A stretch of DNA of 64,000 nt from Glycomyces sambucus (GCF_900102815.1 NZ_FNGF01000001.1:1062591-1126590), one strand, 5' to 3'; counted from the first letter of the stretch, positions 15,978 through 25,640 are shown. Numbers and translations: made by a program. Notes: generated by a model from the sequence alone, not told the origin.

Positions 15978-16705
15978 ACCTCCTCGCCGACGCGTTCGCG
16001 TGGCTCTCCGCGCCCGAGCAGTGGTCGGGCCCGAACGGGCTCCAGCACCTGCTCGCGCAGCAGCTCTACTACACGGCGATCGCCGTCGCCATCGCCGCGG
16101 TGATCGCCGTCCCGGCGGGCTGGGCGATCGGCCACACCGGACGCGGCAAGGAGATCGCCGTGGCGTTCGCGGGCGCGGCGCGCGCCGTCCCGTCGTTCGG
16201 CCTGCTGGTGCTCCTGGTGCTCCTCTTCGGGGTGCTGCACAAGCCCGAGGCCGCGACGGTCACGTTCGTGATCCTCGCGATCCCCTCGCTCCTGGCGGGC
16301 GCGTACGCCGGGTTCGAGGCGATCGACCGGCGCGTCGTCGACGCCGCGCGCGCGGTCGGGATGACCGAGGCGCAGATCCTGTGGCGCGTGGAGGTCCCGC
16401 TCGGGCTGCCGCTGCTCGTGGGCGGGTTCCGCTCCGCGGTGCTCCAGGTGGTCGCGACGGTGACGATCGCCGCGTACGTCAACCTCGGCGGGCTGGGCCT
16501 GCCGATCATCACGGGCCTGAGCCTGCGCCGCTACGAGGTCGTCCTCGGCGGTGCGGTCCTGGTCGCGCTGCTCGCGCTCGTCCTCGACGCGCTGCTGGCG
16601 CTCGCGCAGCGGGCGGCGGTGCCCCGCGGGATGCTCGCGGCCCAAGGGCAGCACGTGACCGGGCCGCGCCGCAGGCTCGGACCCGACCCCGAACCAGCCA
16701 CCTGA
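15974..16705 (+). CDS. Glycine betaine/choline ABC importer, permease 2
   Basis: A 243-residue permease, starting at the ATG that overlaps the previous stop codon. It contains RAVPSFGLLVLLVLLFG, the hallmark of the second OpuC permease, and the EAA loop DRRVVDAARAVGMTEAQILW with EVPLGLPLLVGG. Five or six helices are predicted. The C-terminal tail after residue 215 is polar. It pairs with the preceding permease; the lipoprotein gene follows after 28 bases. Confidence 0.9.
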   Translation: MNLLADAFAWLSAPEQWSGPNGLQHLLAQQLYYTAIAVAIAAVIAVPAGWAIGHTGRGKEIAVAFAGAARAVPSFGLLVLLVLLFGVLHKPEAATVTFVILAIPSLLAGAYAGFEAIDRRVVDAARAVGMTEAQILWRVEVPLGLPLLVGGFRSAVLQVVATVTIAAYVNLGGLGLPIITGLSLRRYEVVLGGAVLVALLALVLDALLALAQRAAVPRGMLAAQGQHVTGPRRRLGPDPEPAT

Positions 16706-16733
16706 GCCCACACCCATCTTGAGAGGAATACCC

Positions 16734-17648
16734 ATGTTCAGAGTGCGAGGCATTCGTGCCGGACTCGCCGCCGCGGCGGTCCTCGGCACCGCGATCGCGT
16801 TGACCGGCTGCTCGTCCGACGACCCGCTGGCCGAGGACACCCCGTCCGGCGACGCGCCGAGCGGCACCATCGTCGTCGGCTCCCAGGCGTACTACTCCAA
16901 CGAGATCGTCGCCGAGATCTACGCGCAGGCCCTCGAAGGGGCCGGCATGGAGGTCGAGCGGCGCTTCAGCATCGGCCAGCGCGACGCCTACATGCCGGAA
17001 GTCGAGAGCGGCGCGATCACGCTGTTCCCCGAGTACACCGGCAACCTGCTCCAGTTCCTCGACCCCGAGACCGAGGCCCGGTCCCCCGAGGACGTGTACG
17101 CCGCGCTCCAGGAGGCCCTGCCCGAGGGGCTGACGGTCCTCGACCAGTCGACCGCCAGCGACCAGGACTCGTACACCGTCACCGCCGACTTCGCCGCGGC
17201 GAACAGCCTGGTGTCGATCGCGGACCTGGCGAACGTCTCCGACACGCTGACCCTCGGCGGCCCGCCCGAGCTCGCCGAGCGGCCGTACGGCCCGACGGGC
17301 CTTGAGGACGTCTACGGGGTGTCGGTCGAGTTCTCGGCGACCGGTGACACCACTGTGGAGGACCTGGTGGCGGGCACGGTGAACGTGGCGAACGTGTTCA
17401 CGGCCGACCCGCGCATCCAGACCGACGACCTCGTGGTCCTGGAGGACCCGGAGTCGCTGTTCCTGGCCTCGAACGTGGTCCCGCTCGTGAGCGAGGCCGT
17501 GGCCGGCGACGTGGCCGACGTGATCAACGCGGTGAGCGCCGCGCTGACCCCGGAGGGCCTGGTCGCGCTGAACGTCCAGAGCACGGTCGACCAGGCGTCG
17601 ACGCCGGACATCGCGTCGCAGTGGCTGTCGGACAACGGCCTGAGCTAA
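16734..17648 (+). CDS. Glycine betaine/choline ABC importer, substrate-binding lipoprotein
   Basis: A 304-residue lipoprotein: basic start, hydrophobic core and lipobox ALTGC, then a Ser/Asp/Pro-rich linker. The mature domain starts IVVGSQAYYSNEIVAEIYAQ and contains MPEVESGAITLFPEYTGNLL, both conserved in the OpuAC/ProX-like binding proteins that capture betaine, choline or carnitine through an aromatic box (several Tyr residues are available here). I chose ATG 16734 because the upstream in-frame ATG at 16719 lies in the AGAGGA ribosome binding site. Last gene of the opuC-type operon; a long hairpin follows. Confidence 0.92.
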   Translation: MFRVRGIRAGLAAAAVLGTAIALTGCSSDDPLAEDTPSGDAPSGTIVVGSQAYYSNEIVAEIYAQALEGAGMEVERRFSIGQRDAYMPEVESGAITLFPEYTGNLLQFLDPETEARSPEDVYAALQEALPEGLTVLDQSTASDQDSYTVTADFAAANSLVSIADLANVSDTLTLGGPPELAERPYGPTGLEDVYGVSVEFSATGDTTVEDLVAGTVNVANVFTADPRIQTDDLVVLEDPESLFLASNVVPLVSEAVAGDVADVINAVSAALTPEGLVALNVQSTVDQASTPDIASQWLSDNGLS

Positions 17649-17650
17649 AC

Positions 17651-17694
17651 GCATGAGGAGAGGCCGGTCGCGTGCGACCGGCCTCTTCTCATGC
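17651..17694. terminator. Long bidirectional terminator hairpin
   Basis: Two 21-base arms (17651-17671 and 17674-17694) pair with a single G-T wobble around a 2-base centre. The hairpin lies between the convergent binding-protein and NADAR genes and overlaps the stop codon of the latter. It contains the same GGCCGGTCG/CGACCGGCC core as the hairpin after tRNA-Asn. Confidence 0.85.
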
Positions 17695-18192
17695 GCGCAG
17701 CCGCTCCCGGGCCTCCACGAGGGCCTTGCCGAGGAGGTTGAGGCCGCGCCAGGTGTCGGGCGAGGCGGCGCGGGGGTCGTCGTCGGCGAGGCCGATGCCC
17801 CAGATGCGGTCGACCGGGCTGGCCTCGACGAGGACCCGGTCGCCGGTGCCGAGCAGGAACGCCAGCAGTTCGGGGTCCTGGCCGAACTTGAGCACGTTGC
17901 CGCGCACGACGATCCCGTACCGCTCGGCCTCCCACGCCTCCTGCGTGAAGCCGCGGACCTGGCGCCCGATCTTCTGCACGTTCGCGGGATGCCCGGCGGC
18001 GAGGATCCGCTCGGCGGCCTCGGTGTCGCCGAACAGCCATGCCTTGTGCGCCATCATGTAGTGCTCGGCGGTGGCGTACCGGTGGCCGTCGTCGGTGAAC
18101 GCGCTCGGCCACCACTGGCTCAGGCACCCGCGCCCGACGGCGCCACCGGGCTCGCCCTTCTGGTTCCAGAAGTACAGGTACTCGACAGACAT
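17689..18192 (-). CDS. NADAR/YbiA-family protein
   Basis: A 167-residue protein of the NADAR (YbiA-like) superfamily. Conserved pieces seen are FWNQKGEPGG near the N-terminus, LSQWWPSAF, YATAEHYMMAHKAWLFGD, and the C-terminal DRIWGIGLADDDPRA. Members act on ADP-ribosylated or riboflavin/pyrimidine intermediates: YbiA removes a toxic N-glycoside of riboflavin biosynthesis, and other members reverse guanine ADP-ribosylation. ATG at 18192 begins directly at the conserved domain; the frame is open further but the extra residues are not conserved-looking. It overlaps a terminator at its 3' end and is divergent from the DUF885 gene. Confidence 0.85.
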   Translation of the reverse strand: MSVEYLYFWNQKGEPGGAVGRGCLSQWWPSAFTDDGHRYATAEHYMMAHKAWLFGDTEAAERILAAGHPANVQKIGRQVRGFTQEAWEAERYGIVVRGNVLKFGQDPELLAFLLGTGDRVLVEASPVDRIWGIGLADDDPRAASPDTWRGLNLLGKALVEARERLRA

Positions 18193-18302
18193 GCCGAGAC
18201 CTTCCCACGCGGGAGGGCGGCGGAGCAAGGGGGAATCCCACGCGCTTGCCGGGCGGCTAGCGGGGGCGTTAGGGTCGGGGCACCTGATCTGGAAGGGTGC
18301 AC

Positions 18303-19979
18303 ATGGGCGATGCTCAGCTCGCTGCGCTGGCGCAGCGGTACTTCGACTTTCATCTGGCCGACAACCCCGCATCGGCCAGCTTCTACGGGATTCCCGGCTA
18401 CGACCACCTCCTGGGCGATCCGAGCCGGGGCGGCGACGCGGTGCGGCTCGCGCACCACGCGGAGGTCCGGGACGGGCTCGCCGCGATCGACGCGGGGGCG
18501 CTGGAGGGCCAGGACCGCATCACGCACTCGATGCTCGGGCGGCTCGTGAACGACCAGTCCGCGGTGATCGAGGCGCGGCTGGGGGAAGTGGCGCTGAGCA
18601 ACACCATCAGCGGCCCGGTCTCCTCGATGCTGTCCTCGCTGCCGCGCCAGAGCCTCGACACCGAGCAGCGGAGCCGGGACTACCTCCTCAGGCTCGGGCA
18701 GGTCGGGGACCACTTCGACGCGGTCCTGGAGCGGTACCGGCAGGCGGGGGCCGAAGGGCGGCACCAGACCCGGACCGGGGTTCTGGGGGTCGTCGAGCAG
18801 GTGCAGGACTACCTCGGGACCGATATAGAACGGGATGCGCTCGCGGCGCCCGCGCCCACCGGCGTGGACGTGGACGAGTGGAAGGCCGAGGCCAAGGCCC
18901 TGGTCGCCGAGCGGGTCCGGCCCGCGCTCGCGCGGTGGCGCGAGGCCCTGGAGACCGAGTTCCTGCCCGTGGCCCGCGGCGACGAGGCCGTGGGCATCTG
19001 CCACGTCCCGGGCGGCGAGGAGGGGTACCGCGCGGCGTCGCGGCAGTTCACCACCACCGACCTCGACCCCGAGGCGGTGCACCGGATCGGCCTCGAAGAG
19101 GTCGAGCGCAACCGCGCCGACTTCGCCGAGATCGGCGCCCGCGCCCTGGGCACGGGCGTCGTGGCCGAGGTGATCGAGCGCCTGCGCGAGGACACCGGGC
19201 TGCGCTACGAGACCGCCGACCAGATCCTGCACGACGTCACCGCAGCGCTGGGCCGGGCCGAGGCCGCGCTGCCGAACGCGTTCCTGGACTACGAGTTCGC
19301 CCCGTGCTCGGTCGAGGAGATCCCCGAGGCCGCGGCCAAGGGCTCGACCCTCGCGTACTACACCGTGCCGGCCTCGGACGGCTCGCGCCCGGGCACGCAC
19401 TGGGTGAACACCCATGCGCCGCAGAGCAGGGCGCGGTACGAGTACGAGGCGCTGGCCTTCCACGAGAGCGTCCCCGGCCACCACCTCCAGTTCGCGCTCG
19501 GCCAGACCCTGAAGGACCTGCCGCAGTTCCGGCAGTTCGGGTACGTGACCGCGTTCGGCGAGGGCTGGGGCCTGTACACCGAGCGGCTGTGCGACGAGAT
19601 CGGGCTCTACAGCGGCGACCTCGCGCGGCTCGGCATGGTCTCGTTCGACGCCTGGCGGGCCTGCCGCCTGGTCGTGGACTCGGGGATGCACGCGTTCGGC
19701 TGGTCGCGCGAGCGCGCCGTGCAGTTCATGCGCGACAACACCGCCCTGTCCGAAGTGAACATCGCGAACGAGGTCGACCGGTACATCGCGTGGCCGGGCC
19801 AGGCCCTCGCGTACATGATCGGCCGCAAGCACATCGAGGGCCTGCGCGCCCGCGCCGAGCGGGAGCTGGGGGCCGGGTTCGACCTGCGGCACTTCCACGA
19901 CCGCATCCTGAGCAGCGGCTCCATCCCGCTGGAGACGATGACCGGCGTCGTGGAGGCGTGGATCGCGGAAGCGAGGTAA
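18303..19979 (+). CDS. DUF885 family zinc metallopeptidase-like protein
   Basis: A 558-residue DUF885 protein. The family signature is the metal site HESVPGHH (His387, Glu388, His393), followed by LQFALGQ and GEGWGLYTERL, where Glu residues complete zinc binding and catalysis. Members are mostly uncharacterised; a few have peptidase activity. No signal peptide, so cytoplasmic. ATG 18303 has GGAAGG six bases upstream; a GTG two codons earlier would sit inside that spacer. Monocistronic with a terminator behind it. Confidence 0.85.
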   Translation: MGDAQLAALAQRYFDFHLADNPASASFYGIPGYDHLLGDPSRGGDAVRLAHHAEVRDGLAAIDAGALEGQDRITHSMLGRLVNDQSAVIEARLGEVALSNTISGPVSSMLSSLPRQSLDTEQRSRDYLLRLGQVGDHFDAVLERYRQAGAEGRHQTRTGVLGVVEQVQDYLGTDIERDALAAPAPTGVDVDEWKAEAKALVAERVRPALARWREALETEFLPVARGDEAVGICHVPGGEEGYRAASRQFTTTDLDPEAVHRIGLEEVERNRADFAEIGARALGTGVVAEVIERLREDTGLRYETADQILHDVTAALGRAEAALPNAFLDYEFAPCSVEEIPEAAAKGSTLAYYTVPASDGSRPGTHWVNTHAPQSRARYEYEALAFHESVPGHHLQFALGQTLKDLPQFRQFGYVTAFGEGWGLYTERLCDEIGLYSGDLARLGMVSFDAWRACRLVVDSGMHAFGWSRERAVQFMRDNTALSEVNIANEVDRYIAWPGQALAYMIGRKHIEGLRARAERELGAGFDLRHFHDRILSSGSIPLETMTGVVEAWIAEAR

Positions 19980-20002
19980 GTCCCCCTGAGAGGGGGAAAC
20001 CG

Positions 20003-20037
20003 GGACCGGCGGCGGGCGTCCAGCCCGCCGCCGGTCC
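20003..20037 (+). terminator. Hairpin terminator after the DUF885 gene
   Basis: A perfect 15-bp stem (20003-20017 with 20023-20037) and a 5-base loop GTCCA, followed by TGTTG. A smaller CCCCCTGAGAGGGGG hairpin precedes it at 19982-19996. Confidence 0.75.
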
Positions 20038-20042
20038 TGTTG

Positions 20043-20373
20043 CGTCCCATCGGAAGACGATCGCGAAGCGGGCGGCGGAGCCACTGCGGCGTGCGGCGCC
20101 CTGTCGGATTGGCGACAGACAGCGTCCTCACGGTCCGTCATGATTCAAGCGCGGCGGCGACTCCCCCCGGGCGCCGCCGCAACTCCCCTGCGGTGCGCCG
20201 CGGACGACATCGCCGCTGGCGATCCGGTTGCGCCCCAGTCACCTTCGCGCCTCCTCCAGAGAGGCCGTCCGGCGTCGGCCGCATTCTCACGCAAATGCCG
20301 ATTAGCGGAATCCAGGTCCGAGAACCGTGGAGAACATCACCATCCGGGATGAGGTCTTCCGCCCGTCATGCAC
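20043..20373. other. Non-coding gap upstream of the siderophore operon
   Basis: About 330 bases without a convincing gene. Short open frames exist, but none has a ribosome binding site together with the strict G/C third-base pattern of the neighbours. It leads into the iron box and presumably holds further promoter elements of the desA operon; I could not pick out a confident -35/-10 pair. Confidence 0.5.
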
Positions 20374-20392
20374 TTAGGTTAGCCTAACCTAC
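20374..20392. promoter_or_regulatory. IdeR/DtxR iron box upstream of desA
   Basis: TTAGGTTAGCCTAACCTAC is a near-perfect match to the 19-bp DtxR/IdeR/DmdR consensus TTAGGTTAGGCTAACCTAA, 61 bases before the desA GTG. The Fe2+-bound repressor should block desA-desD when iron is plentiful, as known for desferrioxamine clusters in Streptomyces. Confidence 0.93.
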
Positions 20393-20453
20393 ACGTTCCC
20401 CGGCATCCCGAGAGACCGTCCCTCCGTGCAGGACCACTGAAAGGTGACCCTCC

Positions 20454-21956
20454 GTGCTGACTAGTGCCGACCTCCGCCCGGCTCCCGTGCCGCGCAACCG
20501 GACCGCACCCCCGGCCCTCCTTGGCCGCGACTCGGCCGCCGCCTACCGCGGCCTCATCGCCGACGTGGCCGACCGGATCGCCGAGCGGATCGCCGCGGTC
20601 GAGCGGCCCTGGACCGGCGCCGCCCCGGCCGCGCTCGCGCCCGCCGTCGCGGCCGTCGACCTCGACCGGCCCCTGGAGGACTTCGAGGCCGCGTTCGAGG
20701 AGGTCGGCGGGCTCTACCTCGACGACGCCGTGTGGTTCCACCACCCGCGCTACCTCGCCCACCTCAACTGCCCCGTCGCGCTCCCCGCCGTCGCGGCGGA
20801 GACCGTCCTCGCGGCCGTGAACACCTCGGTCGACACCTGGGACCAGAGCGCCGGCGGCACCCTCATCGAGCAGCGCCTCATCGAGTGGACCGCCCGGCGC
20901 GCCGGCCTCGGCCCGGACGCCGACGGGGTCTTCACCTCCGGCGGCACCCAGTCGAACCTCCACGCGCTCCTCCTCGCCCGCGACGAGGCCGTGGAGGCCG
21001 TGCTCCTCAAGCACCGCATCGAGCACGGCACCCCGCTGCGCGGCGTCGAGGTCCTGCCCCGCCTGCGGTTCTTCGCCTCCCCGCACTCGCACTTCTCGGT
21101 CGTCAAGGCCGCCAGGCTCCTCGGCCTCGGCGAGGAGGCGGTCGTCACCGTCCCCGCCGACGACTGGTTCCGCATGAACCCCGCCGCGCTCGACGCCGCC
21201 ATCGAGACCTGCCGCGAGCAGGGCGACGTCCCCGCCGCGGTCGTCGCCACCGCCGGGACCACCGACTTCGGCTCGGTCGACCCGCTCGCCCCCATCGCCG
21301 AGGTCGCCGCCGCGCACCGCGTCTGGCTCCACGTGGACGCCGCCTACGGGTGCGGCCTCCTCGTCTCGCTGGAGCACCGGGACCTGCTGGCGGGCATCGA
21401 GTCCGCCGACTCGGTCACGGTCGACTACCACAAGTCGTTCTTCCAGCCGGTCAGCTCCTCCGCGCTCCTGGTGCGCGACCGCGCCTCGCTGCGCCACGTC
21501 ACGCACCACGCCGACTACCTCAACCCGGCCGAGGGCGCGCTGCCGAACCAGGTCGACAAGAGCCTCCAGACCACGCGCCGCTTCGACGCGCTGAAGCTGT
21601 GGATGACGCTGCGCACCTTGGGACCCGACGCCGTGGGCGCCATGTTCGACCGGGTGTGCGCGCTCGCCGGCGAGGCGTGGGACTGGCTCGCCTCGGACCC
21701 GCGCTTCGAGGTCGCCGCGCCGCCGTCGCAGCTCTCGACGGTGCTGTTCCGCCTCGCCGGGGCCGGCGACGACACCCACCGGACCGCCCGCGAGGCGCTC
21801 GCGGCCTCCGGCGGCGGCATGGTCGCCGCGACCCGCGTCGAGGGCCGGATCGCCCTGAAGCTCACGCTGCTCAACCCCGAGACCACCCTGGAGGACGTCG
21901 TCCCCGTGCTCGAAGCCCTGGCCCGCCACGGCAAGCAGGCCAAGGAGGCGGCGTGA
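20454..21956 (+). CDS. desA: Lysine decarboxylase of desferrioxamine biosynthesis
   Basis: A 500-residue PLP-dependent decarboxylase of the group II (glutamate/DOPA decarboxylase-like) fold, which makes cadaverine from L-lysine as the first step towards desferrioxamines. The PLP lysine is in DYHKSFF (Lys327), the aspartate that salt-bridges the pyridine nitrogen is in HVDAAYG (Asp295), and [14 protein letters not shown] binds the phosphate. GTG start with GAAAGGTGA upstream. First gene of a four-gene cluster whose members overlap by four bases each; preceded by an IdeR box. Confidence 0.93.
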   Translation: MLTSADLRPAPVPRNRTAPPALLGRDSAAAYRGLIADVADRIAERIAAVERPWTGAAPAALAPAVAAVDLDRPLEDFEAAFEEVGGLYLDDAVWFHHPRYLAHLNCPVALPAVAAETVLAAVNTSVDTWDQSAGGTLIEQRLIEWTARRAGLGPDADGVFTSGGTQSNLHALLLARDEAVEAVLLKHRIEHGTPLRGVEVLPRLRFFASPHSHFSVVKAARLLGLGEEAVVTVPADDWFRMNPAALDAAIETCREQGDVPAAVVATAGTTDFGSVDPLAPIAEVAAAHRVWLHVDAAYGCGLLVSLEHRDLLAGIESADSVTVDYHKSFFQPVSSSALLVRDRASLRHVTHHADYLNPAEGALPNQVDKSLQTTRRFDALKLWMTLRTLGPDAVGAMFDRVCALAGEAWDWLASDPRFEVAAPPSQLSTVLFRLAGAGDDTHRTAREALAASGGGMVAATRVEGRIALKLTLLNPETTLEDVVPVLEALARHGKQAKEAA

Positions 21957-23248
21957 CCACCGTGCGCGACTTCATCGGGATCGGGCTGGGGCCGTTCAAC
22001 CTCGGCCTCGCGGCCCTCACCGCGCCGATCGCCGACCTCGACGGACTCTTCCTGGAGCGCAAGCCGGACGTCGATTGGCACCCGGGGATGCTCATCGAGG
22101 GCACCACGATGCAGGTGCCGTTCATGGCCGACCTCGCCACGCTCGCCGACCCCACCTCCGAGTACTCGTTCCTTAACTACCTCAAGCAGAACGGGCGGCT
22201 CTACCCGTTCTACATCCGCGAGTCGTTCTTCCAGCTCCGCGCCGAGTTCCAGGACTACCTGCGCTGGGCCGCAAGGAAACTCGACAACCTGGAGTTCAAC
22301 CGGGAGGTCGTGGAGGTGGCCTGGGAGGACGGGGCCTACGCCGTGACCTCGCATGGCCCGGGCGGCGCGCGGACCGACCGGGCGAGGCGCCTGGTGCTCG
22401 GCACCGGGACGCCGCCGTGGGTGCCGCCGGCCTGCCGCGGACTGGAGTCCGGGACGGTGTGCCACGCGTCGTCCTATCTGGAGCACCGCGACCGGCTCCG
22501 GGAGTGCGCCTCGATCACCGTGGTCGGCTCGGGCCAGAGCGCGGCCGAGATCTACCGGGACCTGCTGGGCGGCATCGACTCCGGCGGGTACACGCTCAAC
22601 TGGGTCACGCGTTCGCCGCGGTTCTTCCCGCTGGAGTACACGAAGCTGACGCTGGAGATGACCAGCCCGGAGTACGTGGACTACTTCCACGCCCTTCCGG
22701 CCGACCGGCGCGACGAGCTGAACCTGGCGCACAAGGGCCTGTACAAGGGCGTCAACGCCGAGCTCATCAACGAGATCTACGACGTGCTGTACGAGAAGCG
22801 GTTCGCGATGGGGACCGTCCCGACGCGGCTGCTCACCAACTGCACGGTTGAGAAATGCACGGTTGAGAATGCGGCGGAAGGCGCTGCGGCCCTGCGGCTC
22901 GGCGTGCGCCAGCACGAGCAGGACCGCGGCTTCGACCTGGCGACCGAGGGCCTGGTGCTCGCGACCGGCTACAGTTACCGCGTCCCGGCGTTCCTCGACG
23001 GGGTCCGGGACCGGCTCCGCTTCGACGCGACCGGGCGCCTGGAGCCGCGGCGCGACTACAGCGTCGACGCGGCCGGCGCAGGCGAGGTCTTCGTCCAGAA
23101 CGCCGAGCTCGCCACCCACGGGTTCACCGCCCCCGACCTCGGCATGGCCGCCCACCGCAACTCCTGGATCATCCGGTCGATGACCGGCCGGGAGGTCTAC
23201 CCCATCGAGCAGCGAATCGGCTTCCAGGAGTTCGGAGCACCCGCATGA
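21953..23248 (+). CDS. desB: Cadaverine N-hydroxylase (FAD/NADPH monooxygenase)
   Basis: A 431-residue N-hydroxylating monooxygenase of the lysine/ornithine N-monooxygenase family, converting cadaverine to N-hydroxycadaverine. Seen are the FAD loop [12 protein letters not shown] at the N-terminus, the substrate/cofactor region [20 protein letters not shown], the NADPH loop [16 protein letters not shown], and [12 protein letters not shown] near the C-terminus. The GTG start overlaps the desA stop (GTGA). At 22841-22870 a 15-bp unit is tandemly duplicated, giving [10 protein letters not shown], a local oddity not expected to touch the active site. Confidence 0.93.
   Translation: MTTVRDFIGIGLGPFNLGLAALTAPIADLDGLFLERKPDVDWHPGMLIEGTTMQVPFMADLATLADPTSEYSFLNYLKQNGRLYPFYIRESFFQLRAEFQDYLRWAARKLDNLEFNREVVEVAWEDGAYAVTSHGPGGARTDRARRLVLGTGTPPWVPPACRGLESGTVCHASSYLEHRDRLRECASITVVGSGQSAAEIYRDLLGGIDSGGYTLNWVTRSPRFFPLEYTKLTLEMTSPEYVDYFHALPADRRDELNLAHKGLYKGVNAELINEIYDVLYEKRFAMGTVPTRLLTNCTVEKCTVENAAEGAAALRLGVRQHEQDRGFDLATEGLVLATGYSYRVPAFLDGVRDRLRFDATGRLEPRRDYSVDAAGAGEVFVQNAELATHGFTAPDLGMAAHRNSWIIRSMTGREVYPIEQRIGFQEFGAPA
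22841..22870 (+). repeat. 15-bp tandem duplication inside desB
   Basis: TGCACGGTTGAGAAA is followed at once by TGCACGGTTGAGAAT. The copies differ only in the last base and add a five-residue repeat ([10 protein letters not shown]) in frame, in a surface-like, poorly conserved stretch. Confidence 0.9.
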
Positions 23249-23835
23249 ACGCGCTGACGCACGCCCCCAAGACCTTCTACCACCTCCACGACCGCCTCGG
23301 CGACTTCGGGCTGCGCCCGGTCGACCCGCCCACCGACTCGCCGCTGCTGCACGAGTGGGTCACCCACCCCAAGGCGCGCTACTGGATGATGCAGGACGCC
23401 GCCGTCGCCGACGTGCTCGCCGAGCACGAGGCCATCGAGATGAACCCGCACCACTTCGCGTACATGGGCCTGTACCACTACCGGGCCCGGTTCCTCGTGG
23501 AGGTGTACGACCCGGCGCACTCCGAGCTGGCCTCGGTCTACGACCCCGCCGAGGGCGACGTCGGCATGCACGTGCTCACCGCCCCCGCCGAGACCCCGAT
23601 CCCCGGGTTCACCAAGGGGGTCATGACCGCGGTGATGCACCTGCTGTTCGACGGGTTCCGGGCCAAGCGCGCGGTCGTCGAGCCCGACACCGGGAACGAG
23701 GCGATCCACCGCCTCAACGAGCACGTCGGCTTCCGTCCTGAGAGGACCGTGAAGCTGGAGCGCAAGGAGGCGCTGCTGAGCTTCTGCACCCGGATGGACT
23801 TCGAGCGGTCCGCCGCGAAGGGGGTGCACGCGTGA
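23245..23835 (+). CDS. desC: Siderophore acyltransferase (GNAT fold)
   Basis: A 196-residue acyltransferase of the IucB/RhbD/DesC type, which acylates N-hydroxycadaverine with succinyl-CoA (or acetyl-CoA) to give the hydroxamate unit of desferrioxamine. The segments [11 protein letters not shown] and [20 protein letters not shown] are characteristic of this GNAT subgroup. The ATG overlaps the desB stop and its own stop overlaps the desD GTG, so translation is coupled on both sides. Confidence 0.92.
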   Translation: MNALTHAPKTFYHLHDRLGDFGLRPVDPPTDSPLLHEWVTHPKARYWMMQDAAVADVLAEHEAIEMNPHHFAYMGLYHYRARFLVEVYDPAHSELASVYDPAEGDVGMHVLTAPAETPIPGFTKGVMTAVMHLLFDGFRAKRAVVEPDTGNEAIHRLNEHVGFRPERTVKLERKEALLSFCTRMDFERSAAKGVHA

Positions 23836-25589
23836 GCGCCATCGACCACCTGACCCCGGGGCCGTGGCTCCGGGCCACGCGGGACCTGCTGGCCAAGGCC
23901 ATCGGCGAGTTCGCGCACGAGCGGCTGCTGGTGCCGGTCAAGGACGGCGACGCGTACACGCTCGCCGCCGGGGCCGAGCGGTACCGCTTCACGGCGCGCC
24001 GCTTCAAACTCGACCACTGGGTGGTCGACCCCGCCTCGATCGAGCGGACCGCAGGCGGGAAGGGCGCCGAACCGGACGCGGCCGCGTTCTTCCTGGCGTT
24101 CAAGGGCGAACTGGGCCTGAGCGACGCCGTGCTGCCGGTGTACCTCGAAGAGGTCGCGGCCACCGTCAACCGCGGGGCGTTCCAGCTCGCCGAGGACCAG
24201 CCGACCGCCGCGGCGCTCGTCGGCGCCGGCTTCCAGGCGATCGAGGCGGCCATGACCGGCGGGCACCCGTGCTTCGTGGCCGGCTCGGGCCGGCTCGGGT
24301 TCACCTCCGAGGACTACCGGGCCTACGCGCCCGAGGCCGGTGCGGGCGTGCGGCTCATGTGGCTCGCGGCCCGCCGCGAGCACGCGATGTTCGCCGCCTC
24401 GCCCGAACTCGACTTCCAGTGGCTGCTGGAGACCCAGGTCGACGCCGACTCCCGCGAGTACTTCGCGTCGGTGCTCACCGACAAAGGGTTGTCCTATGAG
24501 GACGTGTACCTGATCCCGGTGCACCCGTGGCAGTGGCGCAACCGGATCTCGGTGACGTTCGCGCCCGAGATCGCCGCCGGGCGGCTGGTCCCCCTCGGCG
24601 AGGGCCACGACGAGTTCCAGGCCCAGCAGTCGATCCGGACCTTCTTCGACCGCACCGAGCCCGGCCGCGACTACGTCAAGACCGCCCTCTCGGTGCTGAA
24701 CATGGGCTTCATGCGGGGCCTGTCGACCGAGTACATGGAGGTCACGCCCGCGATCTGCGACTGGGTGGCCGACCTCGTGCACGGCGACCCGACCCTGAAG
24801 CGCCACGGCGCCACCGTCCTGCGCGAGCGCGCGGCCGTGGGCTACCGGCACCCGGCCTACACGGCCGGGGCGCCCAAGGGCTCGCCGTACCGCAAGATGC
24901 TCGCGGCCCTGTGGCGCGAGAGCCCGGTCCCCAAGCTCGCCAAGGGGGAGCGCGCGGCGACCATGGCCTCGCTGCTGCACGTCGACCGCGACGGGAAGCC
25001 GTTCGCGTCGGCCCTCATCCGCCGCTCGGGGCTGCGCCCGGCCGACTGGCTGCGCGGGTACCTCGACGCGTACCTGGTGCCGCTCGCCCACTGCCTGTAC
25101 AAGTACGGGCTCGTGTTCATGCCGCACGGGGAGAACGTCATCCTCGTGCTCAAGGACGGGGCCGTCGAGCGGGTGTTCCTCAAGGACATCGGCGAGGAGT
25201 GCGCGGTCCTGGAGCCCGCGACCGAGGTGCCCGAGGCGATCGGGCGGATCCGGGCCGAGGTGCCCGACGACGTGCGGGCGCTGTCGATCCTCACCGACGT
25301 GGCCGACTGCTTCCTGCGGTTCCTCGCCGGCATCCTGCACGTCGACGGCGTGCTCAGCGAGGACGAGTTCTGGCGCACGGCCGCCGAGGCCCTGAAGGAC
25401 TACCAGGCCGCGCACCCCGAGCTGGCCGGGGAGTTCGAGCGGTTCCCGCTGTTCGCGGACTCGTTCACGCTCTCGTGCCTGAACCGCTTGCAGCTCAAGA
25501 ACAACCAGCAGATGGTGGACCTGGAGAACCAGGAGGAGAGCCTGATCTACGCGGGCCGCCTGGACAATCCGCTCGCCCCCTGGCGCTGA
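23832..25589 (+). CDS. desD: Desferrioxamine synthetase (NIS synthetase)
   Basis: A 585-residue NRPS-independent siderophore synthetase of the IucA/IucC family, which adenylates the succinyl carboxylate with ATP and joins hydroxamate units into desferrioxamine (E and/or B). Seen are the ATP-contacting segments GHPCFVAGSGRLGFTSED and IPVHPWQWRN, the RTFFD core, and the C-terminal HGENVILVLKDGAVERVFLKD loop conserved in IucA/C and FhuF-like proteins. The GTG start overlaps desC. It ends the des operon; a 20-bp hairpin follows. No siderophore-binding lipoprotein or reductase gene accompanies the cluster here. Confidence 0.93.
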   Translation: MSAIDHLTPGPWLRATRDLLAKAIGEFAHERLLVPVKDGDAYTLAAGAERYRFTARRFKLDHWVVDPASIERTAGGKGAEPDAAAFFLAFKGELGLSDAVLPVYLEEVAATVNRGAFQLAEDQPTAAALVGAGFQAIEAAMTGGHPCFVAGSGRLGFTSEDYRAYAPEAGAGVRLMWLAARREHAMFAASPELDFQWLLETQVDADSREYFASVLTDKGLSYEDVYLIPVHPWQWRNRISVTFAPEIAAGRLVPLGEGHDEFQAQQSIRTFFDRTEPGRDYVKTALSVLNMGFMRGLSTEYMEVTPAICDWVADLVHGDPTLKRHGATVLRERAAVGYRHPAYTAGAPKGSPYRKMLAALWRESPVPKLAKGERAATMASLLHVDRDGKPFASALIRRSGLRPADWLRGYLDAYLVPLAHCLYKYGLVFMPHGENVILVLKDGAVERVFLKDIGEECAVLEPATEVPEAIGRIRAEVPDDVRALSILTDVADCFLRFLAGILHVDGVLSEDEFWRTAAEALKDYQAAHPELAGEFERFPLFADSFTLSCLNRLQLKNNQQMVDLENQEESLIYAGRLDNPLAPWR

Positions 25590-25594
25590 ACCCG

Positions 25595-25640
25595 CGCCCG
25601 CCGCGGGGCCGTCCCGTGCCGGACGGCCCCGCGGCGGGCG
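25595..25640 (+). terminator. Terminator of the des operon
   Basis: A perfect 20-bp GC stem (25595-25614 with 25621-25640) closes on CGTGCC, six bases after the desD stop. No T-run follows. Confidence 0.75.

Noticed and set aside
14430..17648. Choline sulfatase or betaine synthesis genes accompanying the importer
   Set aside because: No betA/betB-like or sulfatase sequence is present; the four genes are transport only.
20140..20387. Small ORFs in the gap before desA
   Set aside because: Arg/Pro-rich, no ribosome binding site, and one overlaps the iron box.
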